DNA of 64,000 nucleotides from Perognathus longimembris pacificus (GCF_023159225.1 NC_063174.1:34979691-35043690); one strand, 5' to 3'; shown: positions 1 to 11,400, counted from the stretch's first letter. Made by a program: numbers and translations. The notes: generated from the sequence alone by a model not told the origin.

Positions 1-262
1 ATAGGAAGATCACAGTCCAGGCTGGCCTGAACATATAAGGAAACCGTCTCTTGAAAATAACCAACACAGTACGAGGGACGAGTTAACAAACAGTACAAGT
101 AATGTATCCAATGCCTAACGTATGAAACTGTAACCTCTCTGTACATCAGTTTGATAATAAAAATTAGAAAAAAAAAAAAGAAAATAACCAACACAAAAAA
201 GAGGCTACCAAAGTAGCTTAAGTGGTAAGAGTGACTGAATAGTAAGCATAAGCCTTGAGTTA
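1..262 (+). repeat. B1/7SL-ID-like dimeric SINE, split by an L1
   Basis: Degenerate B1-like sequence (gctggcctgaa, then a run ending in gtctcttgaaaataacc) continues after an inserted L1 tail into an ID-like half (tagcttaagtggtaagag ... agccttgagtt). The element is cut by the window start. It belongs to the same dimeric family seen more intact at 5,448 and 7,625. Boundaries are approximate. Confidence 0.55.
69..179 (+). mobile_element. L1 3' end with 16-bp target-site duplication
   Basis: A severely 5'-truncated L1 retaining only the end of the 3'UTR (gaaactgtaacctctctgt, then tgataataaaaatt) and an A-rich tail. A perfect 16-bp direct repeat, gaaaataaccaacaca, flanks it at 53-68 and 180-195, which is the expected target-site duplication. 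It sits inside an older SINE. The same 3' end recurs at 1,102, 17,596, 18,177, 43,103 and 54,727. Confidence 0.85.
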
Positions 263-274
263 ACTCTACTGTTG

Positions 275-327
<53 letters not shown>
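275..327. repeat. (AC)n(AG)n microsatellite
   Basis: A short AC run passes directly into about twenty AG dinucleotides. It lies at the A-rich 3' end of the preceding SINE, a common birthplace for microsatellites. Confidence 0.95.
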
Positions 328-329
<2 letters not shown>

Positions 330-1085
330 AATTATTTTGGCTCAATTTTTTTACTTCTATTTATGTTCAAAGGATTTCGTGGTGGTGAAAAACAAAAATT
401 GATTTAAAAAACCCAAAACAAAAATACTGCAATTAGATTATGTCATAAGCAGGTGTTCAGGGTCAAATATTGAAAGTCATAAAGGGTTTCTGAAATCCCT
501 AATAAATCAGAAGAAAATTAAAAAAAACTAGTTTGCTGATTTGTCCATAAAGAAAAGATATATATATGTATATTTCTCCTCCAAAAGCAGCATTCTCTGT
601 ATTACTTAATTCTGATACAAACTATGATATGTGGCCCCCTATGAGCAATAGTGATAGCAGGGAATAATTTTCTTTTACAAATAATTTACAAATAATATTC
701 TTTTACAAATGCAGGAATGATTATGGCCTGTTTCATACAAGAGCACTCCAAAGGTGAAGGTGTGATACAAAATGTGGCTCAGAGGGGCAGTTCTAAGATG
801 GCCTGGAGAGTGGGGGAGAGGGGTGATTCAAGTAAGCAGATTTTTGCTGGTGCATTTTAGTCTAACAGAATTTCCTGAAGACAAGTCCACAGTTTCTGTT
901 CCAGAATCACAGGGGAGTGCTCGTTAAAACCACATATTCTCTGGATCTATACAGTAGGAAGCTCTTTGGGATAAGCCTGAAGTCTGGGACTTTTACCAGT
1001 TCCCCTGGTAATTCTTAAATCCCATCAGAACCTGAGAACTTTTGCCCTAGAGCAATGGTGTCTAGACATTTTGCTTCTGTGATCT
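328..1085. other. Intergenic, nothing recognised
   Basis: AT-rich single-copy-looking sequence. I see no exon with paired splice sites, no RNA gene and no confident repeat family. An ancient repeat too diverged to recognise by eye could be present. Confidence 0.5.
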
Positions 1086-1101
1086 AAAAGAAGTTTGAAA
1101 A

Positions 1102-1254
1102 CTACGGGGGGGGGGGGGAGGAACGGAAAGGGTGGGGAGGGAGGGGGGTACGAGGGACAAGGTAACAAACAGTACAAGAAATGTATCCAACGCCTAACGT
1201 ATGAAACTGTAACCTCTCTGTACATCAGTTTGATAATAAAAATTTGAAAAGAAA
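1102..1254 (+). mobile_element. L1 3' end with G-rich tract and 16-bp TSD
   Basis: A 5'-truncated L1 starting near a 13-base G run (1,106-1,118), continuing with G/A-rich 3'UTR, then aaactgtaacctctctgtac and an A-rich tail. Flanking direct repeats, aaaagaagtttgaaaa at 1,086-1,101 and aaaagaagcttgaaaa at 1,255-1,270, match at 15 of 16 bases. The minus-strand open frame across this region has no coding support. Confidence 0.85.
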
Positions 1255-1270
1255 AAAAGAAGCTTGAAAA

Positions 1271-1888
1271 AGTAGGTGCCATTTTGCATCTTTGAAGAAC
1301 GTCTATAACTTTCATTCTAATTTTAAATGAATAGTAAAAATAAATTTCCACATATCATAATATTGATGTTTCCGAATGTCAGTTAAAATGTATTCAATGA
1401 TTCTTAAATGCCCATGTGATAACGTCAAAGTACATGAACAGTCTTTTTCAGCATTCAAATTTTCTCTTTGAACTCCTATACTTATCACTGTATCTATAGA
1501 ATTTTATTCTAATGTATTGTATTTTTGCTTTAAAGGCTTTGTTTTAAAAAAAAATCTTATCATACTTCTCCACAAAGTAAGGTAGAGCAGCTTGCCTGGC
1601 AATCATGAGGCTCTAAGTTTAAAGTCATGTACAAATGAAAAAAATAAGTATATGTGTGTGTGTGTGTCTATGTATATATGCATATAGATGTAATAATACA
1701 TACATGAATGTACCTACATATGCTTATGTTTTGAATAAACTTTCAAGACACATACATAGATATGTACTATATATACATATATACACATAGAGAGATATAT
1801 GTGTACCTTGAAAGTTTCATCTCTTGTGATCTTTAACTGTTGTGTTAAATTTTCCAGAACTGCATATATATGCAATTGGCAAAACACA

Positions 1889-1923
<35 letters not shown>

Positions 1924-1949
1924 AGCACTTTTTAAGTAAAAAGTTTTTT
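1271..1949. other. AT-rich intergenic stretch with (TG)n and (TA)n
   Basis: No gene is seen. Simple repeats include a short TG run near 1,654-1,667 and an alternating TA run at about 1,897-1,922, within wider ATAT/ACAT-rich DNA. Confidence 0.6.
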
Positions 1950-2392
1950 GAAAGCTAGTTCACACCTATCACTAAGGAGGCTGAGATCTGCATGGTTCAA
2001 AGCCTGCCCAAGCAGATAAACCTGAGAGATTCTTTTTTTTTTTTTTTTTTTTTTTTGGCCAGTCCTGGGCCTTGGACTCAGGGCCTGAGCACTGTCCCTG
2101 GCTTCTTCCCGCTCAAGGCTAGCACTCTGCCACTTGAGCCACAGCGCTGCTTCTGGCCATTTTCTGTATATGTGGTGCTGGGGAATCGAACCTAGGGCCT
2201 CGGGTATCTGAGGCAGGCACTCTTGCCACTAGGCTATATCCCCAGCCCTGAGAGATTCTTATCTCCAATTAATCACCCAAAAGCCAGAAGTAGAGCTGTG
2301 GCTCATATAGTAGAGTGCTAGACTTGAGTAAAAAAATTAAGAGACTGCACTCAGGCAAGACCTTAATTCAACCTCAGGACCAGCACCAAAAC
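1950..2392 (+). repeat. B1-ID dimeric SINE, host of a nested SINE
   Basis: The 7SL-like half (agttcacacctatcactaag, gaggctgagatctg) runs to 2,034. The element resumes at 2,261 with atctccaattaatcaccc and the ID-like half (gtggctcatatagtagagtg), ending in caggaccagcacc. The two halves are separated by the younger SINE at 2,035-2,246. Confidence 0.8.
2035..2246 (-). repeat. ID-type SINE inserted in another SINE
   Basis: The poly-T run marks the 3' end of a minus-strand element. Reading in reverse, the head is ggggatatagcctagtggca, with the internal Pol III B-box ggttcgattcc. A perfect 14-bp repeat, cctgagagattctt, occurs at 2,021-2,034 and 2,247-2,260; its first bases may overlap the SINE end. 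Confidence 0.9.
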
Positions 2393-3276
2393 ATTTTTTG
2401 AAGTATTTCTATTAATTTGATGGATAGACTATATTTCCTTCCTGATTTAGTTCATGAGTTTATTTGTTGGTATAATAATATAGGCTTCAGAACCAATTTA
2501 ATTCACATACTTGTATTATACATAAAAGTTGCTGGGAAACAAAACTTATATAAAGAGTAGATGGAAATGGAAGATGTTTTGTTAATGCAATGTCATTCAA
2601 ATGTTTGAAACTCCTTCTGATTATAAGTCCAAAATCAAATAGTGATTTGTCATCATAACTTAATTTTAATAAATTCAAGGTAACAATCTAATTACAGTAT
2701 TCCTATTTTGTTAAAAGCAAATAAAAAGTGAGCAAAAGTAATTGGGGAGTTGGGAAAGAGACCAAAGGGGCATTATCAGGTAAATTCATTTTAGTGGAAA
2801 GTACTTATGAAAGTGGAAGACATAGGAAAACATTTTCTAAAAGTATCCTTGTTAAATTTCTTGAGAAGTCTTTGTGAAAATTCACATGTTTCATATCAAG
2901 ATCATTGTATAAAAATTCTAGACATATTAATAGAATGCATCACTTAGAAATTTTATAAAACCCAGTAACTTTAGAAATAACAGAATTCAAGAATCCCAAA
3001 ATTTATCTCAATTTTGTCAGGGTACAACTATAACAAGAGTTGGAGCCAACAGGATGGTCGTAGCATACAGCACAGGGTGATGAGAAAAAAGTCAGTAAAT
3101 TTGCTATTATGATTTTGTCAGTAATTCTCTTATTTTAGTTAATGGAATTCTTATAATTTTTTCAATGGTTCAACTCATCAGTGGGTCACAAAGGACCAGA
3201 AAGTCCTCACATTTCCTCCATGACGAGTTCTGTAATTTTGTTGCTATAACTTGATTACAGGGAGGATAGAAAAGTC

Positions 3277-3309
<33 letters not shown>

Positions 3310-3311
3310 GT

Positions 3312-3342
<31 letters not shown>

Positions 3343-4328
3343 AATATGAAAATAATTGCCTTTACTCTTAGAGACCTGGCTTAATTACACTAATCTGACT
3401 TCTGGCTGGCAAAACGAACTCTAAAATTGTGTTGCTCTGAGTCTTCTAATTATAGAGCAATCACGCCTTTTCTTAACAGATACCAAAACCAAATGCTATA
3501 ATGTTGGATGAGGTCATTGTGAATAACTTTTCATAAGACCTATTTTGAGGTACCACATGAATTTCAGTGAATACTGTATTATGCAGTGACAAGAAGCAAC
3601 AAATAGTTTACTGCAGAAAAATATAAATTGTCACTATAATTTGAGTAACGATGAAGTTGTACAAGTTATTTTGTAAGACATAGGTTCCCTGACCATTATC
3701 CCTGTTCTTCAATCCCAAAAGTCCTCAGTCTCAACTCCTTTCTGGTTTCCACTCTCTTAGCCATTCCAATCTTCTTTCCCTGTATTTCCTTGAATTTAAA
3801 AAGTCACCTTTTGAGGGATACTGTCAGTCTTTTAGCCCCCTTACTCCTTTGAACTTCTGCTTATCCCTTCTGCGAGGTTTCAGCCGAGTCAACCAACCAT
3901 CTGTTCTCTCAACCACAGCTTCTAGTTTGTCAACTATAGCTAAAGAAGGAAAATTGTGCAACTGCTGATTCACAGCATGACAAATCTTCAATTTCCAAAC
4001 TCATCTGACCCTTAGCACTACATGGCAGTCCCTTCATTTTTGCCTGGTTGATTTTCTTTCCCACTGCTCGGGTGCAACTCAAAAGCTCAGGTTATCACTT
4101 TCCTGAGGTTTTTCTACCATACCTGTTCAATCAACAAATAATCTAATTTTCTAGTTTTTCAGGAAAATGTAGTGCTGGACTTTGCTCCCTTCTACTTTTA
4201 ATGGTCATCTGCATCTCCACAGTCCCTTCTCTCTGTCCCAGCTAATGTTGTACAACAACTACCCATTCTCAATACTATTGATTTTTATTTCTTTTGGGCT
4301 TTTTGTTTTTAAAAACTCACTATAACAT
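2393..4328. other. Intergenic; TC/CA microsatellite and pyrimidine-rich block
   Basis: No gene recognised. A (TC)n run passes into (CA)n at 3,274-3,340. From about 3,690 to 4,290 the + strand is pyrimidine-rich and resembles the codon-poor texture of old L2 LINE sequence, but I could not match it to specific L2 landmarks, so it is left unassigned. Confidence 0.5.
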
Positions 4329-4336
4329 CTAAATAC

Positions 4337-4511
4337 TTTTTTTTGCCAGTCCTGGGGCTTGAACTCAAAGCCTGAGCACTGTAGCTAGCACTCTTCCACT
4401 TGAGCCACAGAGCCATTTCTGGCTTTTTCTGTTTATGTTGTGCTGAGGAATTGAACCCAGGGCTTCATGCATGCTAGGCAAGCACTCTACTGTTAAGCCA
4501 CATTGCCAGCC
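4337..4511 (-). repeat. ID-type SINE
   Basis: The reverse complement gives the tRNA-like head (gggctggcaatgtggcttaa) and a tail half with caagtggaagagtgctagc. Flanking ctaaatac at 4,329-4,336 and 4,513-4,520 is a short target-site duplication. It is diverged from the younger copies. Confidence 0.8.
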
Positions 4512-4599
4512 CCTAAATACATTATTTTTAGGCAAAAATTGTCCTTGGAAGTCATATTCTGAGATAGATATTAGAATGTTTTTTGTGTTTCTGTGTTGA

Positions 4600-4810
4600 A
4601 TTCAGGGCCTGGACATTGTTGTCGAGCTTCTTTTGTTCAAATTTAGTGTTGTATCATATTAGCTAGAGATCCACTTGCAGCTTTTGTAGTTTACTGGGGG
4701 AAAAAGTGTCTCATGGACTTGCCTGCTCAGGCTGGCTTCAAACCATGAGCCTCAGATGTTAGCCTTCTTAGTAGCTAAGATTACAGGTATGAGCCACCAG
4801 CATCCTGCTG
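4600..4810 (-). repeat. B1-ID dimeric SINE
   Basis: Minus-strand copy: it starts with attcagggcctggacattg and ends in ggtatgagccaccagcatcc, the complement of the 7SL-like 5' end. It is diverged and its internal linker is intact. Confidence 0.75.
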
Positions 4811-5447
4811 GATATTAGAATGTTAAAAAAAATAATAAACAGCTCTGATTGGCCATAGAAAAGTTCATATCAGAATGGCAAATTTCCTCCTTTTGGAATC
4901 ATTCACAATTGAGGACAGAGAGAAAGGTGAGATGGGATGCTGCCTGCCCATTAAAAGTTTTTAAAATTCTATCATAGTTCTGCCAGCCAAATGCCACAAC
5001 ATGAAATTTAAAGAGGTCATGTTTTAGTGATCAATGCCATTTTTGTCCTCTACTACTTGCTATCACATGCCACATGTGGATGTACATGCTCTTAGTAATA
5101 ATTAGTCTATCAAGTGGTAATGTTTAGCTATGAGGAATTTGTTCACCTATATTCAACCCAAATTACTGGTAAACATTTAAGGGCAACCAAGGTGAATTAT
5201 GGTTGACCTGTTATCGTTTTTCTAAATTAATGTCATCTTATGCTAAGTATCCTTTTCAAGTAACACATGGATGATTTGGCAAAAGCTAGAGGCTAATTTG
5301 ATGTAGAGGATACATGGGGGGGTTGTATACCTTATCTAACCCAAGGTACGTATATATTTTGTGGAGAATTTGGGGGTGGGGAACTCAAAGTAATACAAAT
5401 TGTAAGTATAAAATTAATTTCAGGGCCTTTGAAAATGAGGGCTCTAG
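4811..5447. other. Intergenic, nothing recognised
   Basis: AT-rich sequence with no plausible exon, RNA gene or recognisable repeat. Confidence 0.45.
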
Positions 5448-5660
5448 CTGGACACTGGTGGCTCACACCTGTAATTCTAGCTACTCAGGAGGCTGAGATC
5501 TGAAGGTCAGAGTTCAAAAACAGCCCACGCAGAAAAGTCTTCATGATACTCTTATCACCAACTAACCGCTCAAAAACTAGAAGTGGTACTGTGGTTCAAA
5601 TGGTAGAGTAATAGCCTTGAGCACAAAGAGGCTCAAGGACAGTGCCCAGGCACTGAGTTC
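5448..5660 (+). repeat. B1-ID dimeric SINE
   Basis: A well-preserved plus-strand copy: gctcacacctgtaattctag and ctactcaggaggctgagatc form the 7SL-like half, followed by the linker and an ID-like half (tcaaatggtagagtaatagc), ending in actgagttcaag. The tail has expanded into the purine tract that follows. Confidence 0.85.
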
Positions 5661-6063
5661 AAGAGGAGGAGGAGGAGGAGGAGGAGGAGGAGAGGAAGGA
5701 AGGAGAGGAGAGGAGGAGGAGGAAGGCAGGAAGAAGAAAGAAGAAGAAGAAGAAGAGGAGGAGGAGGAGGAGGAGAGGAAGGAAGGAGAGGAGAGGAGGA
5801 CGAGGAAGGCAGGAAGAAGAAAGAAGAAGAAGAAGAAGAAGAAGAAGGAGAAGAGGAGGAGGAGGAGGAGGAGAGGAAGGAAGGAGAGGAGAGGAGGAGG
5901 AGGAGGAGGAGGAGGAGGAGGAGAATAGGAGGAGGAGGAGGAGGAAGAGGAGGAGAAGGAAGAGGAGAAGGAAGGAAGGAAGGAAGGAAGGAAGGAAGGA
6001 AGGAAGGAAGGAAGGAAGGAAGGAAGGAAGGAAGGAAGGAAGGAAGGAAAGAAGAAAGAGAAA
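5661..6063. repeat. 400-bp GGA/GAA/GGAA purine tract
   Basis: An almost uninterrupted purine run with only a few pyrimidines. It includes GGA and GAA triplets and ends in a long GGAA array (about 5,970-6,050). A block opening with agaggaaggaaggagagg recurs at 5,691, 5,774 and 5,872, so part of the tract is a higher-order tandem repeat of roughly 83-98 bp. The Gly/Glu/Lys/Arg-rich open frame across it is an artefact of composition. Confidence 0.95.
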
Positions 6064-6211
6064 CAGGGCTCTAAAGCTTAGCTTTATTTAAGTCACCTTT
6101 ATAAAATTTGGCCACTTGATATCATTAAATAAACAACCAAAGAAAATGTAACTAAGTGTGAATAGCAAGCATAGTGTGTTTACATTTTGTATGTGTGTGT
6201 CTGTGTCTGTG

Positions 6212-6400
6212 TGTTTGAACTCAGGGCCTGTGTGCTGTTCTTGAGCTTTTTCAGTCAAGGCTAGAACTCTGCCACTTAAGCCATAGCTCTGCTTCCTGCT
6301 TTTTGGTGGCTAATTAGGGATAAGAGTCCCTCAGCCTTTCCTGCCCAGGTTGGCTTCAAACAGATATCCTCAGATCTAGAATTACCTTATCAGTCCAATA
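6212..6400 (-). repeat. B1-ID dimeric SINE
   Basis: Minus-strand element opening with tgaactcagggcctgtgtgc and including gccacttaagccatagctct. The 7SL-like end is degraded after cctcagatct. Confidence 0.75.
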
Positions 6401-7119
6401 CTAACCCCCTCCCCACCCCCCCACCCCCCTGCCTCCTTCTCTTCTTACAAAAGTGGAAAGTAAGGCTCAGAGAATTTAGAAACTTGCTCACAGCATCACA
6501 GTGCCCACACTGAAGCTGAGATCCAAACCAAGTTCTAACAAACTTAATCTTGTGTTTTTCACCACAATGCCTCAATTTTTGGTTTCCTCAAAGATAAATA
6601 CTTTAAGTTACTTTGGAGAACATTTTAAGAAAATAGCTGGAAATAGTCAATATTTTAATTAGGCTTTTTTTTTCACTAATAGAGTTTGAACTCAGATCTT
6701 CATTCTTGCTAAATAGGTGCTGTGACACTTCAACTCCTTTTTGCATTGGCTATTCTGGGATGTGTTTTTCCTTTTTTGCCCATTCTGCCCTGTTTCACAA
6801 TCTTCTTATTTGTTTCCCACCATAGCTGGGATAATAAACACATACCATTATGCACAGTTTTTTCTGTAGAGAAGGGGTTTGTGGATTGGCTGGTCTGGAA
6901 CTATGATCTTCTCAAATCTCTGCCTCTGAAGTAGCTAGAATTTGAAGGTGTAAACACCAATTTCTGGCTTGAAATTGACTTGTCTCAATTTTCACTTAAG
7001 AATTCCCCTAAACTTATTGCCTACATTTGTAATAAAAGACGCCAATGGAAACAAGAAGTTTTTTTTTTCTTTGTTGTTGTTTCCTTCTCTTTTTGTCTTG
7101 TTCTTTTATCTGTCTTGGG
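6401..7119. other. Intergenic, mostly unassigned
   Basis: No gene is seen. A C-rich patch at about 6,404-6,432 and a SINE-like fragment near 6,680-6,960 (gtttgaactcagatcttcat, ctctgcctctgaagtagcta) are the only visible structure. Confidence 0.4.
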
Positions 7120-7328
7120 GATGGTAAACAGGGCAGAGAAATGGAGGGCTTTGGTACTCAACAGGTATGTTGAAAATGAACTATACAACTTGTGGGTGGG
7201 GATGCAAGGGAAATGCTGGGAAAGAGCAAAGGAAAGAATGACATTATCCAAAAAGAAATGTACTGATTACCTGACTTATGATACTGTAACCCCTCCATAT
7301 ATCACCTTTATAATAATAATAAATTAAA
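7120..7328 (+). mobile_element. L1 3' end (older copy)
   Basis: Diverged L1 3'UTR: actatacaacttgtgggtgg, then tgatactgtaacccctccat and taataataataaatt as the tail. The 5' boundary is uncertain. The overlapping open frames on both strands are incidental. Confidence 0.7.
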
Positions 7329-7624
7329 TGTAAATACAAAGACCCCTCACAAATATTTAGCTCTTTGGATTATCTTTCACTTATTAAATGAGATCTCTAA
7401 AGACAGGAGATCTTACAGTCTAGAAGACATGTGGTAAATTAACAAGAAAAAAGGTCAATAGATGTACAATCAGAATCTGAAAGTTAACCTCGAATTAAAG
7501 CTTTCCAGGAGACTGGCTATGGAAGAACACAGTGACAATGTGCTCTTTCACAAATTATACTCTTTTGCTGCACACCAAATATCATTTTTTATGTTAACAT
7601 TATGATAAATCAACTTTTTCTACT

Positions 7625-7838
7625 GTGCCAGTCCCAAGGCTTGAACTCTCTGAGGTTTTGTGCCCACGGCTAGCACTGTACTACTTGAACCACAGCTCCA
7701 CTTCCAGCTTTTTAGTGATTAATTGGCTATAAGAGTCTCATGGTCTTTCCTGCCTGAGTTGACTTGAAACCATGATCCTCAGATCTCAGCCTTCTAAGTA
7801 GCTAGGATTACAGGCATGAGCCACTGGCATCCAGCTCC
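7625..7838 (-). repeat. B1-ID dimeric SINE
   Basis: A complete minus-strand copy running from gccagtcccaaggcttgaac through taagagtctcatggtctttc to ggcatgagccactggcatcc. Confidence 0.85.
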
Positions 7839-8059
7839 ATAAGGTTTGATAAAGCAAGTTTTAAAGATTAGAAAATATATTAGATCACTATGCTACATTC
7901 ATACCCTTTTGTCGGTTTTGTCTCTATTCTTTCAAAAATGTCTCAGAAGTATCTCTTCTTCCTTCTACAAGCTTCAAAAACTATGTGTTACGTCTTTTTT
8001 TTATCTTTTCCTCACTCAGAATACAGCACTTTGAACAGATAGGCATTCCACAGAGGTTT

Positions 8060-8073
8060 GTTGCCATGGTATT
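8060..8073. promoter_or_regulatory. Candidate RFX X-box upstream of CCDC196
   Basis: gttgccatggtatt matches the RFX X-box pattern (GTNRCC, 0-3 spacer, RGYAAC) at 10 of 12 positions; the two mismatches are in the right half. It lies about 340 bp upstream of the CCDC196 start codon. RFX factors drive many cilium and spermatogenesis genes. Binding here is inference. Confidence 0.3.
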
Positions 8074-8401
8074 GATGAGTTATTTTTGATTGTTTCCCAT
8101 TTTCTAACACAATAGGAATTCTGCTATGTAGATATGTTGCCATTCTATCTTGGAATTTGGTTAAATCCAAGATGGATTTAAGATCAAATGTAGCTTAGTA
8201 TTTTCAGTCATCAGGTTGCTACTTAAACACCTGCTGATTCTGTGGTCTTACAGCTATTGTGACCTCAGCCTGTAGCTATATAAGTCCAGTACAACAGGAC
8301 TTTCAACAGCAGCACAAATGATGTCTTAAGTGGAAGGGAAAAGAAAGCATATATTTTCAAGAAAACGTCTTTATTGTTAGAGTAGAACATTTCCCTTCAA
8401 G

Positions 8402-8448
8402 ATGACAAGTAATCCAAATCCTTCAGGATCTTACTTGCCCCCAAACAG
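8402..8448 (+). CDS. CCDC196: CCDC196 coding exon 1
   Basis: Starts at an ATG preceded by cccttcaag (A at -3, A at +4) and encodes [15 protein letters not shown] plus two bases (phase 2), then donor gtaagt. I chose this ATG because the short polar N-terminus resembles the remembered human start and no upstream in-frame ATG is linked to it. The 5'UTR limit is unknown. Confidence 0.75.
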
Positions 8449-11400
8449 GTAAGTCTTTTGATGAAAGAAGCCAAATGGCAACCATCCAGGAGGGAAAGGG
8501 GCTCTTTGTTAACCAAAACTAAAGACAGATATTATGGTATCTGCACAGAAATTCTAAAACAGATGACACCTACTTGAAGGAACTGAATGAAGACTTAAAG
8601 CTAAGGAAGCAGGAACTGCTAGAGATGCTAAAACCTCTAAAAGATAAGAACAACCTTTTGCTACAGAAGTTAATGTCTAACTTGGAGGAAAAACAAAGAA
8701 GGTAAGGATTTCCTATTCAGGAATCATAGAGACCAATGCAACAGCAATACTTAGAAGACAATATGTTGTAAACTAACTGTACAATGGGGGGGGGGGTGGA
8801 ACTGGGAGGAGAGAAGGTGGGAGAAAAATGATGAAGTAACAAGTTTGACAGGAAATTTACTCATTAACATATGTAACTGTACATCACCTTGACAATAAAA
8901 TTAAATTTCAAAAAAAAGAATCAGACAGAAAAGACTCAAGGAATTTAATCTCTATTGGATTAAATGGTCAATCAAATAGTTATTCACACTATTTTCTGCT
9001 TGCATTTGATTTTCTTTCTTTTTTTTAAGTTTAGGATACTCAGCTAAATTTCTAACCACAAAATCAGGTAGAATACAATTTTTTATTTTTTAGTAAAATT
9101 GAATATGACCCTCAACTCTCATCTCATGAAATTGATTGCTACTCTTCCTCTTGGGGTGACCACCCAAGAAATAGGTAAACTTCTTTAATAGTTTGGGCCT
9201 ATCATGGTTGCAGTGATGATAGCTTACTAATCCATGCTTATAGATGCAGCTCTTTCTATACCAAGCAGTGATCTTCTCCAGGCCTAGGAGCCTTGTGGAG
9301 AGCCTCTGTAAACATGAAAGGCAACTGAGGTCTAACTTTGCTTCCACAAAGTGGTTCTTGGGATCCATTAATTCAAATCTCTGTTTCCTTTCTAGTCTGA
9401 GAAAATTTTCACTTCAATTGATCTACCTTCTTTCTATACTCTAGCTCAGGGAACTTAGACTTTTAAAGAACAAAAAGTCAAACAAAAAGGTATGATCAAC
9501 ATTTTGCTGCTTACACACCAGCCACAGAGACTTCTAGTAAGTCAAGAGAACAAGGAGGTTTGGATTTTTGGATTTCTGCTTATACATGGTGGGGAGAAGG
9601 GGGTGGGAAGGATAAGGAATATAAATATAAATCCATGAATGCCTTTAAAATAATACCTTTCTCCCAGTCAAAGCTTTGATATTAATCTATATTGTGTTAG
9701 GAGCTTCTCAATGGCTTTCAAGCATATAAGTAGTTTCTCTAACAAAGTCAAATACTTTAAGACATTTAGAAACTGAAGGAAATAGCAGGAGGCAGACAGA
9801 GATAAGATTGTCAGGAATAACTGAGATTCATCATGAAAACAGGAGACTTTTCAGCCCCCTTCTTTCCAGAGACAGAAGGAATTTTTCTTCCTCCAAAAGT
9901 CAAATGTCAAAACATTATTTTCAGGGGCATGGCTATGGAAAATATATGTTGAGCATAAAAAAACACAACTTACTACTAAGAACTTGACTGAGGAAAATGA
10001 CAAAATAGAAATGCTGTAATTTTAGTTATAGAGACTTCCTATGTCAAAGTAAATTGGGGAGGCAGGGTCAAGCTAGCACCATCTTGGCCACATGGTAGAT
10101 AAGAAATTGGGCTTAGCTGGTGCCATCTTGTCTTCATGGTGGAGGAAGGTGAAGTCTTACCTCCATGTCATGGACATGCCTGAATTCCTAGAGGCAGGGG
10201 TGGAGATTTGGCAGATAGGTTATTGGATCTGTCAATCCTGTGCCTTCAACTTGGGAGAGTTTCCTGTGATCCTGCCCCCTGCCCCTGACACTATTTAGGG
10301 GCAGACCATTTCAGGCACCAGGATGCCAGACCTTGACTTTCTGTATTTCCTGTCTCCTGGTTCTCCTCTGATCACCATGGAAGCTCACTTTAGCTCTTCA
10401 TTGGGGTTGATCTAGTTTATTGGTGTTTTTTTTTTCCTATTCTTTCTTTCCTCTCCTGCTCTCATGGCTCAGTTTTCCGAGGGGCTGCAGGTCTTGTGTC
10501 AAGAGTCCACCTGCATCCACAAGCTCTCCAATAAAGACTACAATTTGACCTCTCAAAATGTGGCTTTTCTTTCTCTCACAACTGGGATTTACCTTACAAC
10601 AAAAAGTTTTCCAGAATTCCTAACATTTCAATACTAACTTAACTTCTATAGCAGAGTACTTCATGGCAAGCTTCAAAATACTATTTACCTTACAGGAAGC
10701 ATCTATGATTTATGACGTATCTCTTCTTCTAGTCTGCAGATCATGAGGCAGATCATAGCAGGGAAGGGATGTGATGAATCCTCAGTCATGGAGCTCATTA
10801 AGGAGGCAGAGGAGATGAAACAGAACCTGGTAAGATGTTTGTGGTTCACCAGGGAACATTTCTGGACAGGCTCACTTCTACTGCTGTTGTCAGAAATGGA
10901 AGGAATGTGCTCATCTCTATCACCCAGTGCTCCACTACTCATATTTCTTCCATCTAGAAAATACAGGGTGAGGCAAGGGGAGTCAGATGGAATGGAAAAT
11001 ACAGACTGGTAATTTTTTTTATTTTTTTGACTTTTTCTTTTCATCTAGAGGCTAATGAATATAAGCATATTAAAGCATTCATATTTTTAAATAGGGAATA
11101 CCTATAAAAGTAAAATAAAAGATGTAAGCCCCAGAGAAATTATTTTATGATAACATCTTGTATTAAAAGCTAATTTCTATTGATATTATCTCATAGCCAT
11201 CATAGTTAAAGTTATTACTTGAAATAATAACTTATTTCTTTAACCATCATTATCATTAAACTCATCTCTCATGTTCCCAGATTCACTGCCTTCCTGTGTA
11301 GTTTGCTATGTCCCTGGACCCCTTTCCCATCATTAACTTAGTAATTTCTTCCAATATCACTTTAATGGCTGGACAAACACATGTCTCTGTTTGTTTGGTT

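Noticed and set aside
1992..2195. Repeated 60-80-codon frames with the same theme (LASPGPWTQGLSTVPGFF) at 1,992, 23,851, 44,746 and 62,563
   Set aside because: They are one reading frame of minus-strand ID-type SINEs, not a protein family.
3274..3340. Possible CRISPR-like or regulatory repeat array
   Set aside because: It is a dinucleotide microsatellite (TC then CA) with no spacer structure.
5617..5928. 103-codon Gly/Glu/Lys/Arg-rich open frame
   Set aside because: It is the translation of a polypurine simple repeat that grew from a SINE tail.
10743..11012. 89-codon frame as a separate small gene
   Set aside because: Its first 29 codons are CCDC196 exon 3; the rest is intron read past the donor at 10,830.
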